A program made the translations under genes and the position numbers. Positions 8,821 to 17,337 of a stretch of 43,346 nucleotides of DNA are shown in pieces. Each line of letters opens with the position of its first letter. The stretch's first letter is position 1. This DNA is from an uncultured Lachnospiraceae bacterium (GTDB lineage Bacteria > Bacillota > Clostridia > Lachnospirales > Lachnospiraceae): positions 1 through 43,346 of the forward strand of contig CANAPP010000025.1 in NCBI GenBank assembly GCA_947363565.1, written 5' to 3'. The notes beneath the pieces are model-generated. The model ran no database searches. It saw only the letters and a program-made list of their open reading frames with translations, and was not told the DNA's origin.

Positions 8821-8866
8821 ACAGCCACCGTCATCCTCACAATAGTCTTTAGATGGCAATGGCTGT
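8821..8866 (-). terminator. Terminator-like hairpin after secDF
   Basis: The arms at 8821-8835 and 8852-8866 pair on the minus transcript over 15 positions with one mismatch and two G-U pairs, and UUUUA follows. The T-run is short, so partial read-through into recJ is plausible; no separate recJ promoter was seen. Confidence 0.6.
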
Positions 8867-8891
8867 CCTGTACTTTTCGTTTCTTATCTCT

Positions 8892-11033
8892 TTATTTTTT
8901 TGCCAATCTTGTCCGCATCACGTACCAGAGGGCACCGGTGATGCATACAGAGGAATAGCCGCCGCATACGATACCTACCATGAGCGGCAGCGCGAATTCC
9001 TTAATGGAGCTTACGCCCATCACGAACAGTACCGCTACCATCACAAAAGTTGTCAATGAAGTATAGATACTTCTCGTCAGAGTCTGGGTAATACTCCTGT
9101 TCACCAGTTCCTTAAGATCTGTCGTCCTCGTCTTATAGTGTAGCTCCTCACGGATACGGTCGAAGATAACGATGGTCGCATTGATGGAATAACCGACAAT
9201 GGTCAGCATACATGCGATAAAGGTATTGCCCACCGATACTCTCGCCGCCGCATAGAAGGCAAGCACCACAAGCACGTCGTGAAGCAGCGCCACCACCGCA
9301 CTGGTGGCAAACCGGATATCCTTGAACCGAAACCAGATGTAAAGCAGCATGCAAAGCGTCGCAACGATCACCGCGATAATGGCATCACGCCGCATCTCGC
9401 TGCTGACCGTAGAGCTGATATTCTCCGCCGTGATCTCCTCCGCCTTCACGCCAAAGCCGTCGGCCAACGCTTTGTTCAGCTCTTCACGCTGATCAAGCTC
9501 TAAGGTTACCGTCTTGATGATCACCTGATTGGTCCCTGCAACTTTCTGTGTCTGTACATTTTTATCCCCGGTCACCTTTTCCACGACCGGCACGATCTCT
9601 GCATCGATCTCTTCGATCGTATAATCCTTGTCAAACGGAACCGTCGTAGACGTACCGCCCTCGAACTCCAGGCTGTACGCAAAGGCTCCCTGGCCCCTTG
9701 CGCTGTTTGCGCCCATAAATACGAAGCCTGCGACGATCAGTGCCAGCGATACCGCAAAGCAGATATTTCTCTTGCTGAGGAAATCAATGGATTTTCTCTC
9801 CTTCGTCTTATGGTAATATAATTTCTCATCTCTAAGACCCACCGCATAAAAGGCAAAGATGATCAACCGCGTCACCACAAGAGCGGTGAACATGGACACA
9901 ACGATACCGATCGCCAGCGTCTGGGCAAATCCCTTAACCGTACCGGAACCCCTGAGCCAGAGGACCGCCGCCGCAATAAGTGTCGTCACATTGCCGTCCA
10001 CGATGGCGGACATGGCTTTCTGGAAACCAGTCTTCAGTGAATTCCTGACACTCTTTCCAAGGGCGATCTCTTCCTTCACGCGGGCGAAGATGATGACATT
10101 GGCATCTACCGCCATACCAATGCTCAAGATAATACCTGCGATACCCGGCAGCGTCAGCGTCACCTCAAAAGCATTCAGGATGATCATTACAAGCTCTGTA
10201 TAGATGACCAGTGCCAGAGAGGATGCAAAACCCGGCAGGTAATAGGCAAATACCATAAATAAAAATACCAGGACAAGCCCGATAGCGCCTGCCTTAAGGC
10301 TGGTGCTTATGGCCTGCTCCCCGAGCTGTGCGCCGACAACGTTAGAGCGCAGCTCCTCAAGCTCAAGCTTAAGTCCACCGATACGGATGGTGGACGCAAG
10401 ATTTTCTGCCTCCTCAAAAGTAAAATTACCGGTAATGTGAGCACTTCCGTCCGGGATCGCCTCGTTAACCTCCGGAGCGCTGATCACCTCGCCGTCATAG
10501 ATAATGGCGATCGTCTTCCCAACATTCTCCTCGGTGGCCTTCGCAAATTTCTCTTTTCCTTCGTCATTAAGGCTAAGCTCTACGGAATACTCCGTATTGC
10601 CCATCTTATTCTGTATGGATCTTGCCGTAGCCGTGCTGATATCCGCACCGGTGACCACCGTAGCCCCGTCCTCGGTCTGGAACTCCAGGGAACCAGGCTT
10701 TCCAAGCTCGTCCAGGATCTCATTGGCATTCGTAACACCAGGAATCTCGATATTGATTCTATCGTCACCTTCCTGATACACCGTCGCCTCCGTGCTGTAC
10801 TGCTCCACACGTCTCTGCAGTTTATAGATCGTGTCGTTCATCTCACTCTCTGTGGGATTCTTGTCTTTTACCTGATAGGTGATGCTGACACCGCCCGCCA
10901 GGTCAAGGCCCAGCTTAATATTCTCCGCCGCTCCGGAATGCTTCTTACCGATTCCCACAACTGTGGTAAATCCCAACAAAGCAATCAGGACTACCGTCAG
11001 CACAAGGCTGAGTATACCTCTGTTTTTCTTCAT
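8892..11033 (-). CDS. secDF: Fused protein translocase subunit SecDF
   Basis: Membrane RND-family partner of SecYEG that uses the proton gradient to help secreted proteins leave the translocon. At 713 aa, SecD (residues 1 to ~405) and SecF (from ~410, after KERKSIDFLSKRN) are joined in one chain. Visible features are an N-terminal membrane anchor, the SecD signature LGLDLAGGVSITYQV, a large extracytoplasmic P1 region, the membrane motif GMAVDANVIIFARVKEE, then the SecF half with LEFEGGTSTTV and GYSINATIVIFDRIREE. Both halves keep their Asp residues in the fourth-helix motifs. It starts 41 nt after the scfB stop and is probably cotranscribed with it. Confidence 0.95.
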   Translation of the reverse strand: MKKNRGILSLVLTVVLIALLGFTTVVGIGKKHSGAAENIKLGLDLAGGVSITYQVKDKNPTESEMNDTIYKLQRRVEQYSTEATVYQEGDDRINIEIPGVTNANEILDELGKPGSLEFQTEDGATVVTGADISTATARSIQNKMGNTEYSVELSLNDEGKEKFAKATEENVGKTIAIIYDGEVISAPEVNEAIPDGSAHITGNFTFEEAENLASTIRIGGLKLELEELRSNVVGAQLGEQAISTSLKAGAIGLVLVFLFMVFAYYLPGFASSLALVIYTELVMIILNAFEVTLTLPGIAGIILSIGMAVDANVIIFARVKEEIALGKSVRNSLKTGFQKAMSAIVDGNVTTLIAAAVLWLRGSGTVKGFAQTLAIGIVVSMFTALVVTRLIIFAFYAVGLRDEKLYYHKTKERKSIDFLSKRNICFAVSLALIVAGFVFMGANSARGQGAFAYSLEFEGGTSTTVPFDKDYTIEEIDAEIVPVVEKVTGDKNVQTQKVAGTNQVIIKTVTLELDQREELNKALADGFGVKAEEITAENISSTVSSEMRRDAIIAVIVATLCMLLYIWFRFKDIRFATSAVVALLHDVLVVLAFYAAARVSVGNTFIACMLTIVGYSINATIVIFDRIREELHYKTRTTDLKELVNRSITQTLTRSIYTSLTTFVMVAVLFVMGVSSIKEFALPLMVGIVCGGYSSVCITGALWYVMRTRLAKK

Positions 11034-11074
11034 GTTTCTCTTCCTTTCTTACCTCTCTAAGTGATAAAGCCCCT

Positions 11075-12463
11075 CTAGGCCAAGGCTGCCTTTATCATGA
11101 TCGCACATTCCACGCGCTTCCTTTGCATCTCGCACCCGATATCATAGGCATCGTGGATCGTCCCGTGGAAATTATATGCATTGGCCATACAGCCGCCGCT
11201 ACAGTAAAATTTGGCAAAGCAGTTCCTGCACTTTTCCTTCGTATAGACATTGCAGCTTCGGAATTCATCCGCAATCTGCGGATTCACGATCCCGTCGTCC
11301 ACATTACCCATAAGGAACTCCTCCTGCCCGACAAACTGGTGGCACGGATACAGATCCCCCCACGGCGTCACTGCCAGGTACTCTGTCCCGCTGCCGCAGC
11401 CCGACAGACGCTTTGCCACGCACGGTCCGCCTTCTAAGTCTATCATAAAATGGAAAAAATGAAAACCTTTTCCTGACTTTTCCCGCTCGATCATAATCTT
11501 TGCCAGCTTATCATACTCCGCCATGATCGCCGGAAGATCCGACTCACGGATGGCGTAAGGGTCTGTTTCCTCCCCCACCACCGGCTCGATGGACATCTGC
11601 TTAAAGCCAAGGTCTGCAAAGTGAAGGATATCCTCGGAAAAATCCAGGTTCTCCCTTGTAAATGTCCCTCGGACATAGTACCGCTCCTGATTCCGGCTGT
11701 CCGCCAGCTTCTGAAACTTCGGCACGATCAAGTCATAGCTTCCCGCGCCGCTTCGGAAAGGCCGCATCCGGTCGTTGACCTCGCGCCTTCCGTCAAGGCT
11801 TAGTACGACGTTATCCATCTCCCGGTTGACAAACGCTTCAATCTCATCGTCGAGGAGCACCCCGTTGGTCGTCACCGTAAACCGGAAATGCTTGTCATAA
11901 AGCTTCTCCTGCTCCCTTCCGTAAGCCACCAGATCCTTCACCACCTGCCAGTTAAGGAGCGGCTCCCCGCCGAAGAAATCCACCTCCAGGTTGCGCCTGC
12001 TCCCGGAGTTCGCAATCAGAAAGTCAAGCGCTTTCTTTCCCACCTCAAAGCTCATGAGGGCGCGCCTGCCGTGGTATTCTCCTTCCTCCGCAAAACAGTA
12101 TTTGCAGGCAAGGTTGCAGTCATGGGCAATATGCAGGCAAAGAGCCTTCACCACTGTCTTTCTCTTCTTCACCTCTTCCAGCAGGCATTCATAGCAGTCC
12201 GCCGTAAAGAGCCTTCCCGCCGCCGTAAGCTCTATGACGTCCTCCAGCGCTTCGGTAAGCTCACTTTCTATGTACCGGTCCCCCAGGCATTCTTTCAGGT
12301 GCGCCAGGGTTCCGTCTTCCTTCAATGTCTCCGGCGTATGCGATGCGCCCTGGCCATCCAGGCAGGCAATGACGTCATAGCAAAGTCCGTCCACCACATG
12401 AACTGCGCCGCTGTTCACATCCAGGACAATATTGTATCCGTTACTCTTATACTGATGTATCAA
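11075..12463 (-). CDS. scfB: SCIFF maturase: thioether-forming radical SAM/SPASM enzyme
   Basis: Radical SAM enzyme that installs a Cys-to-Thr thioether in the SCIFF precursor encoded just upstream. 462 aa. Residues 1-90 form a precursor-recognition (RRE-like) region (YNIVLDVNSGAVHVVDG). The radical SAM cluster ligands are C116, C120 and C123 (CNLACKYC), and DFFGGEPLLNW is the family's GGEP motif. The C-terminal SPASM domain carries many Cys for auxiliary clusters, including CGSGTEYLAVTPWGDLYPCH, CRNCFAKFYCSGGC and a late GCEMQRKRVEC. The start codon is TTG (12463), 7 nt after AAAGGGG; no in-frame ATG is nearby. A hairpin separates it from scfA. Family knowledge: the enzyme acts on SCIFF in clostridia (CteB on CteA); the natural role of the product is unsettled. 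Confidence 0.93.
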   Translation of the reverse strand: MIHQYKSNGYNIVLDVNSGAVHVVDGLCYDVIACLDGQGASHTPETLKEDGTLAHLKECLGDRYIESELTEALEDVIELTAAGRLFTADCYECLLEEVKKRKTVVKALCLHIAHDCNLACKYCFAEEGEYHGRRALMSFEVGKKALDFLIANSGSRRNLEVDFFGGEPLLNWQVVKDLVAYGREQEKLYDKHFRFTVTTNGVLLDDEIEAFVNREMDNVVLSLDGRREVNDRMRPFRSGAGSYDLIVPKFQKLADSRNQERYYVRGTFTRENLDFSEDILHFADLGFKQMSIEPVVGEETDPYAIRESDLPAIMAEYDKLAKIMIEREKSGKGFHFFHFMIDLEGGPCVAKRLSGCGSGTEYLAVTPWGDLYPCHQFVGQEEFLMGNVDDGIVNPQIADEFRSCNVYTKEKCRNCFAKFYCSGGCMANAYNFHGTIHDAYDIGCEMQRKRVECAIMIKAALA

Positions 12464-12519
12464 AATGCTACCCCTTTCAGCTAAAGCCTCCGGTAAATTA
12501 CCTGTGAATACGACAAGAA

Positions 12520-12544
12520 ACAGCGACCCGTAAAAGACCGCTGT
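12520..12544 (-). other. Hairpin between scfA and scfB
   Basis: Minus-strand ACAGCGGTC pairs with GGTCGCTGT (about nine pairs, two G-U), followed by UUCUU. It sits 28 nt after the scfA stop and ~57 nt before scfB. It could be an attenuator or mRNA-stability element giving more precursor than maturase; this is inferred from position only. Confidence 0.5.
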
Positions 12545-12571
12545 CCCGAGTATTCCTTTTTACTTAGCTTA

Positions 12572-12715
12572 CTATTTCTTCTGTTCACAGGTCTGGTTCC
12601 CTACCGTGCAGGATGTCTTACATGCAGACTGGCAGGATGTCTGGCACTCGCCGCAGCCGCCCTTCTTCACTGTGTTGTTCAGCGTCTGTGTATTCAACGT
12701 CTTCACATGCTTCAT
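12572..12715 (-). CDS. scfA: SCIFF ranthipeptide precursor (six cysteines in forty-five)
   Basis: Ribosomally made peptide precursor of 47 aa, too short for most gene callers. The leader begins MKHVKTLNTQTLNN and the core contains GGCGECQTSCQSACKTSC, with six Cys at 21, 24, 28, 32, 36 and 43. This is the very conserved SCIFF pattern of clostridia. Cys32 and the downstream Thr37 are in the register of the Cys-Thr thioether described for the C. thermocellum homologue. The ribosome binding site is AGGAGG, 7 nt before ATG 12715. It is followed by its maturase scfB and preceded by its own sigma-A promoter. Confidence 0.95.
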   Translation of the reverse strand: MKHVKTLNTQTLNNTVKKGGCGECQTSCQSACKTSCTVGNQTCEQKK

Positions 12716-12784
12716 GATCACGTCCTCCTATCTTTCTTATCCGTTCTGTAACGCAAATGCTTAACATTTCAACTCGTCCGTAGT

Positions 12785-12813
12785 ATTATATCATCCCGGA
12801 ACTATTTTCGCAA
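12785..12813 (-). promoter_or_regulatory. Sigma-A promoter for scfAB
   Basis: On the minus strand, -35 TTGCGA (12808-12813), 17-bp spacer, perfect -10 TATAAT (12785-12790). The predicted start near 12778 gives a ~63-nt leader before scfA. Confidence 0.65.
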
Positions 12814-12821
12814 TCCTTTTC

Positions 12822-13196
12822 TTAAGAAATCATGCCGCCGGCCATCCCGCCCCCGGCACACAGCACAAACGTGGTCAGAAGATTAGCCCCGTCGCCGTTA
12901 AGTCCCCGGTATACACCGAGAGTGATGAGCAAAAGCAGCCCGAAATATATCACGCCAAGGCTCAGTCCCCAGACATACCGCTTAACCTTCATCAGCCTGC
13001 CCATAATAAAGCCGCCCACTAAAGTTGACAGTACATAGATCCCCACGATCGCCGCCGACACTGTCCGCTCATCTAACTCGAGCCGGTACAAAAGCATGGC
13101 CAGCACCACCAGGAGAATCCCCGTCACGATATAAGCGGCCAAAAGCGCTTTGAGCATCCACACCACCTTTGGGTTCTTCCGCATCCTTCTCTCCAT
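12822..13196 (-). CDS. TIGR04086-family membrane protein
   Basis: Predicted membrane protein of 124 aa with four hydrophobic segments: AAYIVTGILLVVLAMLLY, a glycine-rich second one around TLVGGFIMGRL, LSLGVIYFGLLLLITLG, and a C-terminal TFVLCAGGGMAGGM. The pattern and the neighbourhood (SCIFF and secDF downstream) match the clostridial family TIGR04086, whose function is unknown. Start chosen at ATG 13196 (MERRMRKNPK), 6 nt after GGGAGG; the frame extends 50 codons upstream but there overlaps the hairpin after spoVT and has no ribosome binding site. The family call is from memory of context and topology. Confidence 0.72.
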   Translation of the reverse strand: MERRMRKNPKVVWMLKALLAAYIVTGILLVVLAMLLYRLELDERTVSAAIVGIYVLSTLVGGFIMGRLMKVKRYVWGLSLGVIYFGLLLLITLGVYRGLNGDGANLLTTFVLCAGGGMAGGMIS

Positions 13197-13264
13197 CCAA
13201 TCCCTCCCTTGCCTAATACAAGGTATGACCGGGGGATAAAGATTATTCCGGAAAATTATGCTGT

Positions 13265-13281
13265 TGCCGGCACCGCCGGCA
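13265..13281 (-). other. GC-rich hairpin after spoVT
   Basis: TGCCGGC, a three-base loop and GCCGGCA form a perfect 7-bp stem six bases after the spoVT stop. There is no run of T behind it, so it is a weak terminator candidate or an mRNA 3'-end structure. Confidence 0.35.
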
Positions 13282-13287
13282 TCCCGG

Positions 13288-13836
13288 CTACTGTTCCATC
13301 TGCCTGCCCAGAAATCCTGCCGCGCAGGACGCCATCTTCTGCTCAAGTTCGGAGAACTTCTTCTTCGCCTCCTTCGCCAGAAGGATCACTCCCCCGATCA
13401 CATCGCCTTCACAAAGGATCGGGCTTATCACTTCATGGGCGTACTCATCCTCCTGGTTCGTGGTGATCTTGATAAACTTTTTATCCTCCTCCGATGCCAT
13501 CACAGAGCTCCGGTCCTCCAAAACCCGCTCCAGCTGCTTGCTGATGTATTTATCCTGCAAATCTTTTTTCCCGGTGCCCGCAGCCGCCACGATCTGATCC
13601 GTATCGCACACGCACACGAGACAGCCCATGGTCTGGGCCAGGCTTTCCGCGTACTGCTTCGCAAATGCAGAAAGCTCCCCGATGGGCGAATATTTTTTCA
13701 GGATGATCTCGCCTTCTCGGTCGGTAAATATTTCTAACGGGTCGCCCTCCCTGATCCTGAGCGTCCTGCGGATCTCCTTCGGGATCACGACCCTTCCCAA
13801 ATCATCAATCCTGCGTACAATTCCTGTTGCCTTCAT
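13288..13836 (-). CDS. spoVT: Stage V sporulation protein T (AbrB-family regulator)
   Basis: Forespore transcription regulator. 182 aa, the usual length. The N-terminal AbrB/SpoVT swapped-hairpin DNA-binding domain is residues 1-50 (MKATGIVRRIDDLGRVVIPK, EIRRTLRIREGDPLEIF). The C-terminal GAF-like domain spans ~60-180. In B. subtilis SpoVT adjusts sigma-G dependent genes. The ribosome binding site GGAGG precedes ATG 13836. The presence of this gene supports a sporulating host. It lies 37 nt after the MoxR-operon third gene and could be read from it, but sporulation expression would need its own promoter; I saw only a weak sigma-G-like AATACTA upstream and do not call it. Confidence 0.93.
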   Translation of the reverse strand: MKATGIVRRIDDLGRVVIPKEIRRTLRIREGDPLEIFTDREGEIILKKYSPIGELSAFAKQYAESLAQTMGCLVCVCDTDQIVAAAGTGKKDLQDKYISKQLERVLEDRSSVMASEEDKKFIKITTNQEDEYAHEVISPILCEGDVIGGVILLAKEAKKKFSELEQKMASCAAGFLGRQMEQ

Positions 13837-13873
13837 AAAAATTCCTCCGTTTTAGTATTCAGATATGTTGTTA

Positions 13874-15181
13874 TTATCTGTTAAAACTGGAGAAAATATG
13901 CACACACCGTTTCACATCTTCTTTTGTACATTCCTCTTTTCCATACCGCGCTTTTTCGTATATTTCGTGGGCGGTGTGAAGCTCCGTTCTTTCCGGCACT
14001 TCGCTTCCGGCACTGTAAAATCCGGCCTTCCCTTCTAATTCAGCCGGCGTCTCACTTCCCAGGATGCTTCCCTTCATCCTGCGCTTTATGGCCCGCTTAT
14101 AAATTCTCCGCACTCTTTTATCCGAGGAAAACAGTCCCCTATTCTTGGCTCTTCCCGTTATTTTTCTGTCATTTTCCTTATCTCCATCGTCCGTTTTAAG
14201 AAATACGACTTCGTCCTCACTGTCATCCGAAAAGGTCTCCGCTGCCCTCCTGACCGCCGCAAATACCATTTTAAGCGCCAAATAAGCCAACCAGGCAAGC
14301 ATGAGGATGCTCACGAGCTTCGATGCGGCCTTCAGCCACGGAGGCGTCTTTTTGGCCGACGCCCTGATCCGCATCAGCTCCTCCATCAGATGATCCGTCT
14401 GCCCGCTCTCCTCGTAATTCTCTTCTCTGCGGCTATTTTCCGCCTGCGGCGCCTCCCATCTTACCTTCGTCAGCGGCTCTTCGTGACAGAGGGCGGCCGG
14501 GAGCATGGCAAAAAGAAGTAAGATCATGCCCACTCCCAGAATCCCCGCGCCGGTCCTCTTCATGGCTTTTACCGGAAGATTGGCCACATACCGGTTCTTT
14601 TCGGTGAACGCGGAAAGCTGCCGGAGATATCCATAGGCCAGGCAGATGAGGATTTCTGCTGCCAGAAAGCCAAGCATCAGCCGCAAAAGCCCATGACTTC
14701 CCACAGCCACAAGCCCCAGGTACAAAAGGATGAACACCAGGCAGTGCACTGGCCCCGGATCGTCAAGAAGGGTCGGCACCTCCCAGAATTCCATACTTTC
14801 CGAAATCACCGCACTCCCGGCTTCCCCCGGCAGCTCACGCAGCTTTCGTCTTATCTCTCCCTGCTTAAGCTTCACATAGCAGCGGAACAGACAGATAAAT
14901 ACTGCAAGCCATCCCATAAGCTGGCTCCTGGTAAGAAGCTCTATCGCCCAGACGATCACCGCCCCGAAAATGCAGAAAACCCACAGCCTCTTGCACCTTC
15001 GTACCAGAATATCCGTCACCGCGACCGGAACGATAAGTCCTGCCCCCTGCAGTAAAAACCGGGCAAGCTCCCCGCTGCCCATATGCCCCATACCGGCAGA
15101 GAGCACGCAGACTCCCTCAAAGATAAGCATACTGTGTACCCAGGACAGCACCCGCAGTACAATCCCTTTCTTCACTGTCAT
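13874..15181 (-). CDS. Multi-pass membrane protein of MoxR/DUF58 operon, DUF4129-like C-terminus, no transglutaminase core
   Basis: 435 aa from ATG 15181, which overlaps the DUF58 stop as ATGA; GGGAG lies 8 nt upstream. About six hydrophobic segments fill residues 1-250. A charged stretch (~255-300) is followed by one more membrane helix (SILMLAWLAYLALKMVFAAV) and a cytoplasmic tail. The tail is rich in R and K (SSDKRVRRIYKRAIKRRMKG) and ends in an ETPAELEGKAG...HEIYEKARYGKEE pattern like the DUF4129 tail of TgpA/YebA transglutaminases. In other bacteria the third gene of MoxR-DUF58 operons encodes such a transglutaminase, with an external Cys-His-Asp domain between the helices. Here the loop is only ~50 residues and no such domain is present. 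Function unknown; probably an envelope protein working with MoxR. Confidence 0.7.
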   Translation of the reverse strand: MTVKKGIVLRVLSWVHSMLIFEGVCVLSAGMGHMGSGELARFLLQGAGLIVPVAVTDILVRRCKRLWVFCIFGAVIVWAIELLTRSQLMGWLAVFICLFRCYVKLKQGEIRRKLRELPGEAGSAVISESMEFWEVPTLLDDPGPVHCLVFILLYLGLVAVGSHGLLRLMLGFLAAEILICLAYGYLRQLSAFTEKNRYVANLPVKAMKRTGAGILGVGMILLLFAMLPAALCHEEPLTKVRWEAPQAENSRREENYEESGQTDHLMEELMRIRASAKKTPPWLKAASKLVSILMLAWLAYLALKMVFAAVRRAAETFSDDSEDEVVFLKTDDGDKENDRKITGRAKNRGLFSSDKRVRRIYKRAIKRRMKGSILGSETPAELEGKAGFYSAGSEVPERTELHTAHEIYEKARYGKEECTKEDVKRCVHIFSSFNR

Positions 15182-16311
15182 CCCTCCATCTCCCATCGAA
15201 AAACCGCCGCCTTCCCGGCACCTGACCCTTCCGCCCCAACGCTTTCGCAGCGCGCCGATGCTTCCCGATCCCCGGACTCCACCGGTATTACCCACAAGAC
15301 CGGATTGCCCCATTCAGCCAGGGAAGCGATGGCTCCGGCCGTCTCCTCATCCTGGTTCATGGAGATGACGACATAGATCACCTCCGCCGAAAGCTCTCCC
15401 CGCTCCTTTAAGATCTCCCGGCTGATCCTCTCTGCATTTCTGTAAATATCGATCCGGGAAAGCTCCTCGTAGAGCGCCGAAAGCTTCCCTGCTCCTTCTT
15501 TCAAATGGACCGGAGCCATCCCATTTCCCGTCACCGTAAGCTCCATCCGCCCCTTCACTATCCGGGAAGCCAGGGAAGCCGCGATACGGATCCCCTCCTC
15601 GGTAAGCTTATCCCGCCGGATAATCCCCGGATCCTCCGTATCCAGGATAAGCTTCATCCGAACATTTGTGGAAGAATCAAACTGATTAACCAAAAGCCCC
15701 TGCCCCTTCGCCGATGCTTTCCAGTTGATCTGGTTCATCGGGTCTGACGGGCAGTAATCCCTGATTCCCGAGAATTGGAAAGGATCCGGGAACAGACGGC
15801 TTTTCGTGACAGCCATCCCCGACACTGCCCTGCTAAGAAACGCTATCCGGCGGCTGTCCACAAGCTTCGGATACACATACATGGACGTATAAAATTCCCG
15901 GTCATCATGAAAGCTTCTCCGAAAGAAAAAATCATACCCGATCACGTCCGCTTTCGTGATCTCATAAAATCCCCTTTTTTCACACAAAAACGGAAGCCTC
16001 CGTATGACCTTCTGCCGCACAAAGAGAGAAAAGATATCCCTCCGGTAGCTCTGGTCCGACACGCTGGCATTGTCCTTTGCCTCCCCGGAAAACTTAAGGG
16101 CGCGCGCCATAGCCAGATTCACCTCCAGCGCAGGAAGGGGAAGAAGCTTGTCATTGGTGATCTCCTCCCGCAGATAAGCCAGGTCACCTTCGTAGGCCGC
16201 GCGGGACTCAAACCCGACCGCGACGCCAAGCCCACTCCGCCAGTACCTCCTATATAAAAGCCGCTGGCAAAGGTAAAATGCCCCGGCTCCCACAAGCAAT
16301 AATAACAGCAT
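15178..16311 (-). CDS. DUF58 domain protein, partner of MoxR
   Basis: 377 aa. The N-terminal MLLLLLVGAGAFYLCQRLLY is a membrane anchor. A beta-rich middle part precedes the DUF58 signature at ~205-235 (FSGIRDYCPSDPMNQINWKA followed by SAKGQGLLVNQFD), then a vWA-like C-terminal half (KLILDTEDPG). DUF58 proteins are thought to act with MoxR AAA+ ATPases; the substrate is unknown. Start chosen at ATG 16311, 3 nt after the purine run AGGAGAGAG and just after the moxR stop; the longer frame would overlap moxR by 35 nt. It overlaps the next gene by four bases (ATGA), so the three proteins are translationally coupled. Confidence 0.85.
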   Translation of the reverse strand: MLLLLLVGAGAFYLCQRLLYRRYWRSGLGVAVGFESRAAYEGDLAYLREEITNDKLLPLPALEVNLAMARALKFSGEAKDNASVSDQSYRRDIFSLFVRQKVIRRLPFLCEKRGFYEITKADVIGYDFFFRRSFHDDREFYTSMYVYPKLVDSRRIAFLSRAVSGMAVTKSRLFPDPFQFSGIRDYCPSDPMNQINWKASAKGQGLLVNQFDSSTNVRMKLILDTEDPGIIRRDKLTEEGIRIAASLASRIVKGRMELTVTGNGMAPVHLKEGAGKLSALYEELSRIDIYRNAERISREILKERGELSAEVIYVVISMNQDEETAGAIASLAEWGNPVLWVIPVESGDREASARCESVGAEGSGAGKAAVFRWEMEG

Positions 16312-16321
16312 AATCTCTCTC

Positions 16322-17278
16322 CTACCGTTTCTCCCAATTCTCCGTAGGAAGCGCAAAGGACGCTAAGATCTCCTCGATCACCTTCTCCTCGCTTCTTCCC
16401 TCTCCCCCACAGGCAGTAAGACTCAGCCGGTGGGCAAGCACCGGTACTGCCACGCTCTTTATATCCTCCGGCACTACGTATCCGCGCCCCTCGGTCATGG
16501 CAAAACCCTGGGCAGCGCGCACAAACGCAAGGGTACCCCTGGGGCTGACGCCGCACCTTACCTTCCCGTGCTTTCTTGTCTCATGGACAAGCCCGATCAT
16601 ATATTTCATCAGATCCCGGTGGACATGCACCTGCCTGCACTGCTCCTGGAGCGCCAACACATCCTCCCCGCCGCAGACGGCTCTAAGCTCCTCCAAAGGT
16701 TCGCCCTGAAGGAACCGCTCCGCCATGGAAAGCTCCTGCTTAAGCGTCATCTCCTCCATGGTAAGCCGCATGAGAAAACGGTCCATCTGCGCTTCCGGCA
16801 GCGGAAATGTCCCCAGCGTCTCCAGCGGGTTCTGGGTCGCGATCACAAAAAACGGGCCTTTAAGCTTTCTCGTCACCCCGTCCACCGTTACCTGTCCCTC
16901 CGCCATGCACTCGAGCAGGCTGCTCTGGGTCTTTGGCGTCGCCCGGTTGATCTCGTCCGCCAGCAGGATATTACAAAAAACCGGACCCTTCCGGAACTTA
17001 AATTCCCCGTCCTTCGCATCAAAATAATTAAGTCCCGTCACGTCCGACGGAAGCAGGTCCGGCGTGAACTGCACCCGGCCGAACTGCGCGTTTACCGACC
17101 GGGCAAGGGATTTGGCAAGCACTGTCTTTCCTGTCCCCGGCACATCCTCCAAAAGCACATGTCCCCCTGACAGAAGCGCTGTCAGTACCAGTTTTACGGT
17201 CCGCTCATTCCCGATCATTACTTTCGCCATATTATCTTTCAGTTCTTTCAGTATATTAAGCTCCATCCTCTTTTCCAT
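16322..17278 (-). CDS. MoxR-family AAA+ ATPase
   Basis: Chaperone-like AAA+ ATPase of 318 aa. Walker A is EDVPGTGKTVLAKSLA, Walker B is ILLADEINRA, and the family segments IATQNPLETLGTFPLPEAQM and CGVSPRGTL (sensor 2 region) are present. MoxR proteins of this type help assemble or activate vWA-containing partners, here presumably the DUF58 protein encoded ten bases downstream. Two starts are possible, 17278 (MEKRMELN) and 17266 (MELNILKEL), and neither has a clear ribosome binding site; I kept the longer. The 5' leader has two GC-rich hairpins. The gene is divergent from yqeY. Confidence 0.9.
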   Translation of the reverse strand: MEKRMELNILKELKDNMAKVMIGNERTVKLVLTALLSGGHVLLEDVPGTGKTVLAKSLARSVNAQFGRVQFTPDLLPSDVTGLNYFDAKDGEFKFRKGPVFCNILLADEINRATPKTQSSLLECMAEGQVTVDGVTRKLKGPFFVIATQNPLETLGTFPLPEAQMDRFLMRLTMEEMTLKQELSMAERFLQGEPLEELRAVCGGEDVLALQEQCRQVHVHRDLMKYMIGLVHETRKHGKVRCGVSPRGTLAFVRAAQGFAMTEGRGYVVPEDIKSVAVPVLAHRLSLTACGGEGRSEEKVIEEILASFALPTENWEKR

Positions 17279-17294
17279 CCCTTCTGCAGATTAA

Positions 17295-17337
17295 AGCCGG
17301 ACATTTTACCGGCTGCCGTACGCCGGAGGTCTCCGGC
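17295..17337 (-). other. Twin hairpins in the moxR leader
   Basis: Two inverted repeats lie within 60 nt of the moxR start: AGCCGG / CCGGCT (17295-17300, 17309-17314) and GCCGGAG / CTCCGGC (17322-17328, 17331-17337). On the moxR transcript the start-proximal hairpin is followed by UUUAAU. They could attenuate moxR or form a leader structure; no known riboswitch is recognisable. Confidence 0.4.

Noticed and set aside
11033-11105. GATAAAG/CTTTATC inverted repeat around the scfB stop codon
   Set aside because: Seven good pairs but mismatched interior and no T-run, so neither terminator nor recognised leader element.
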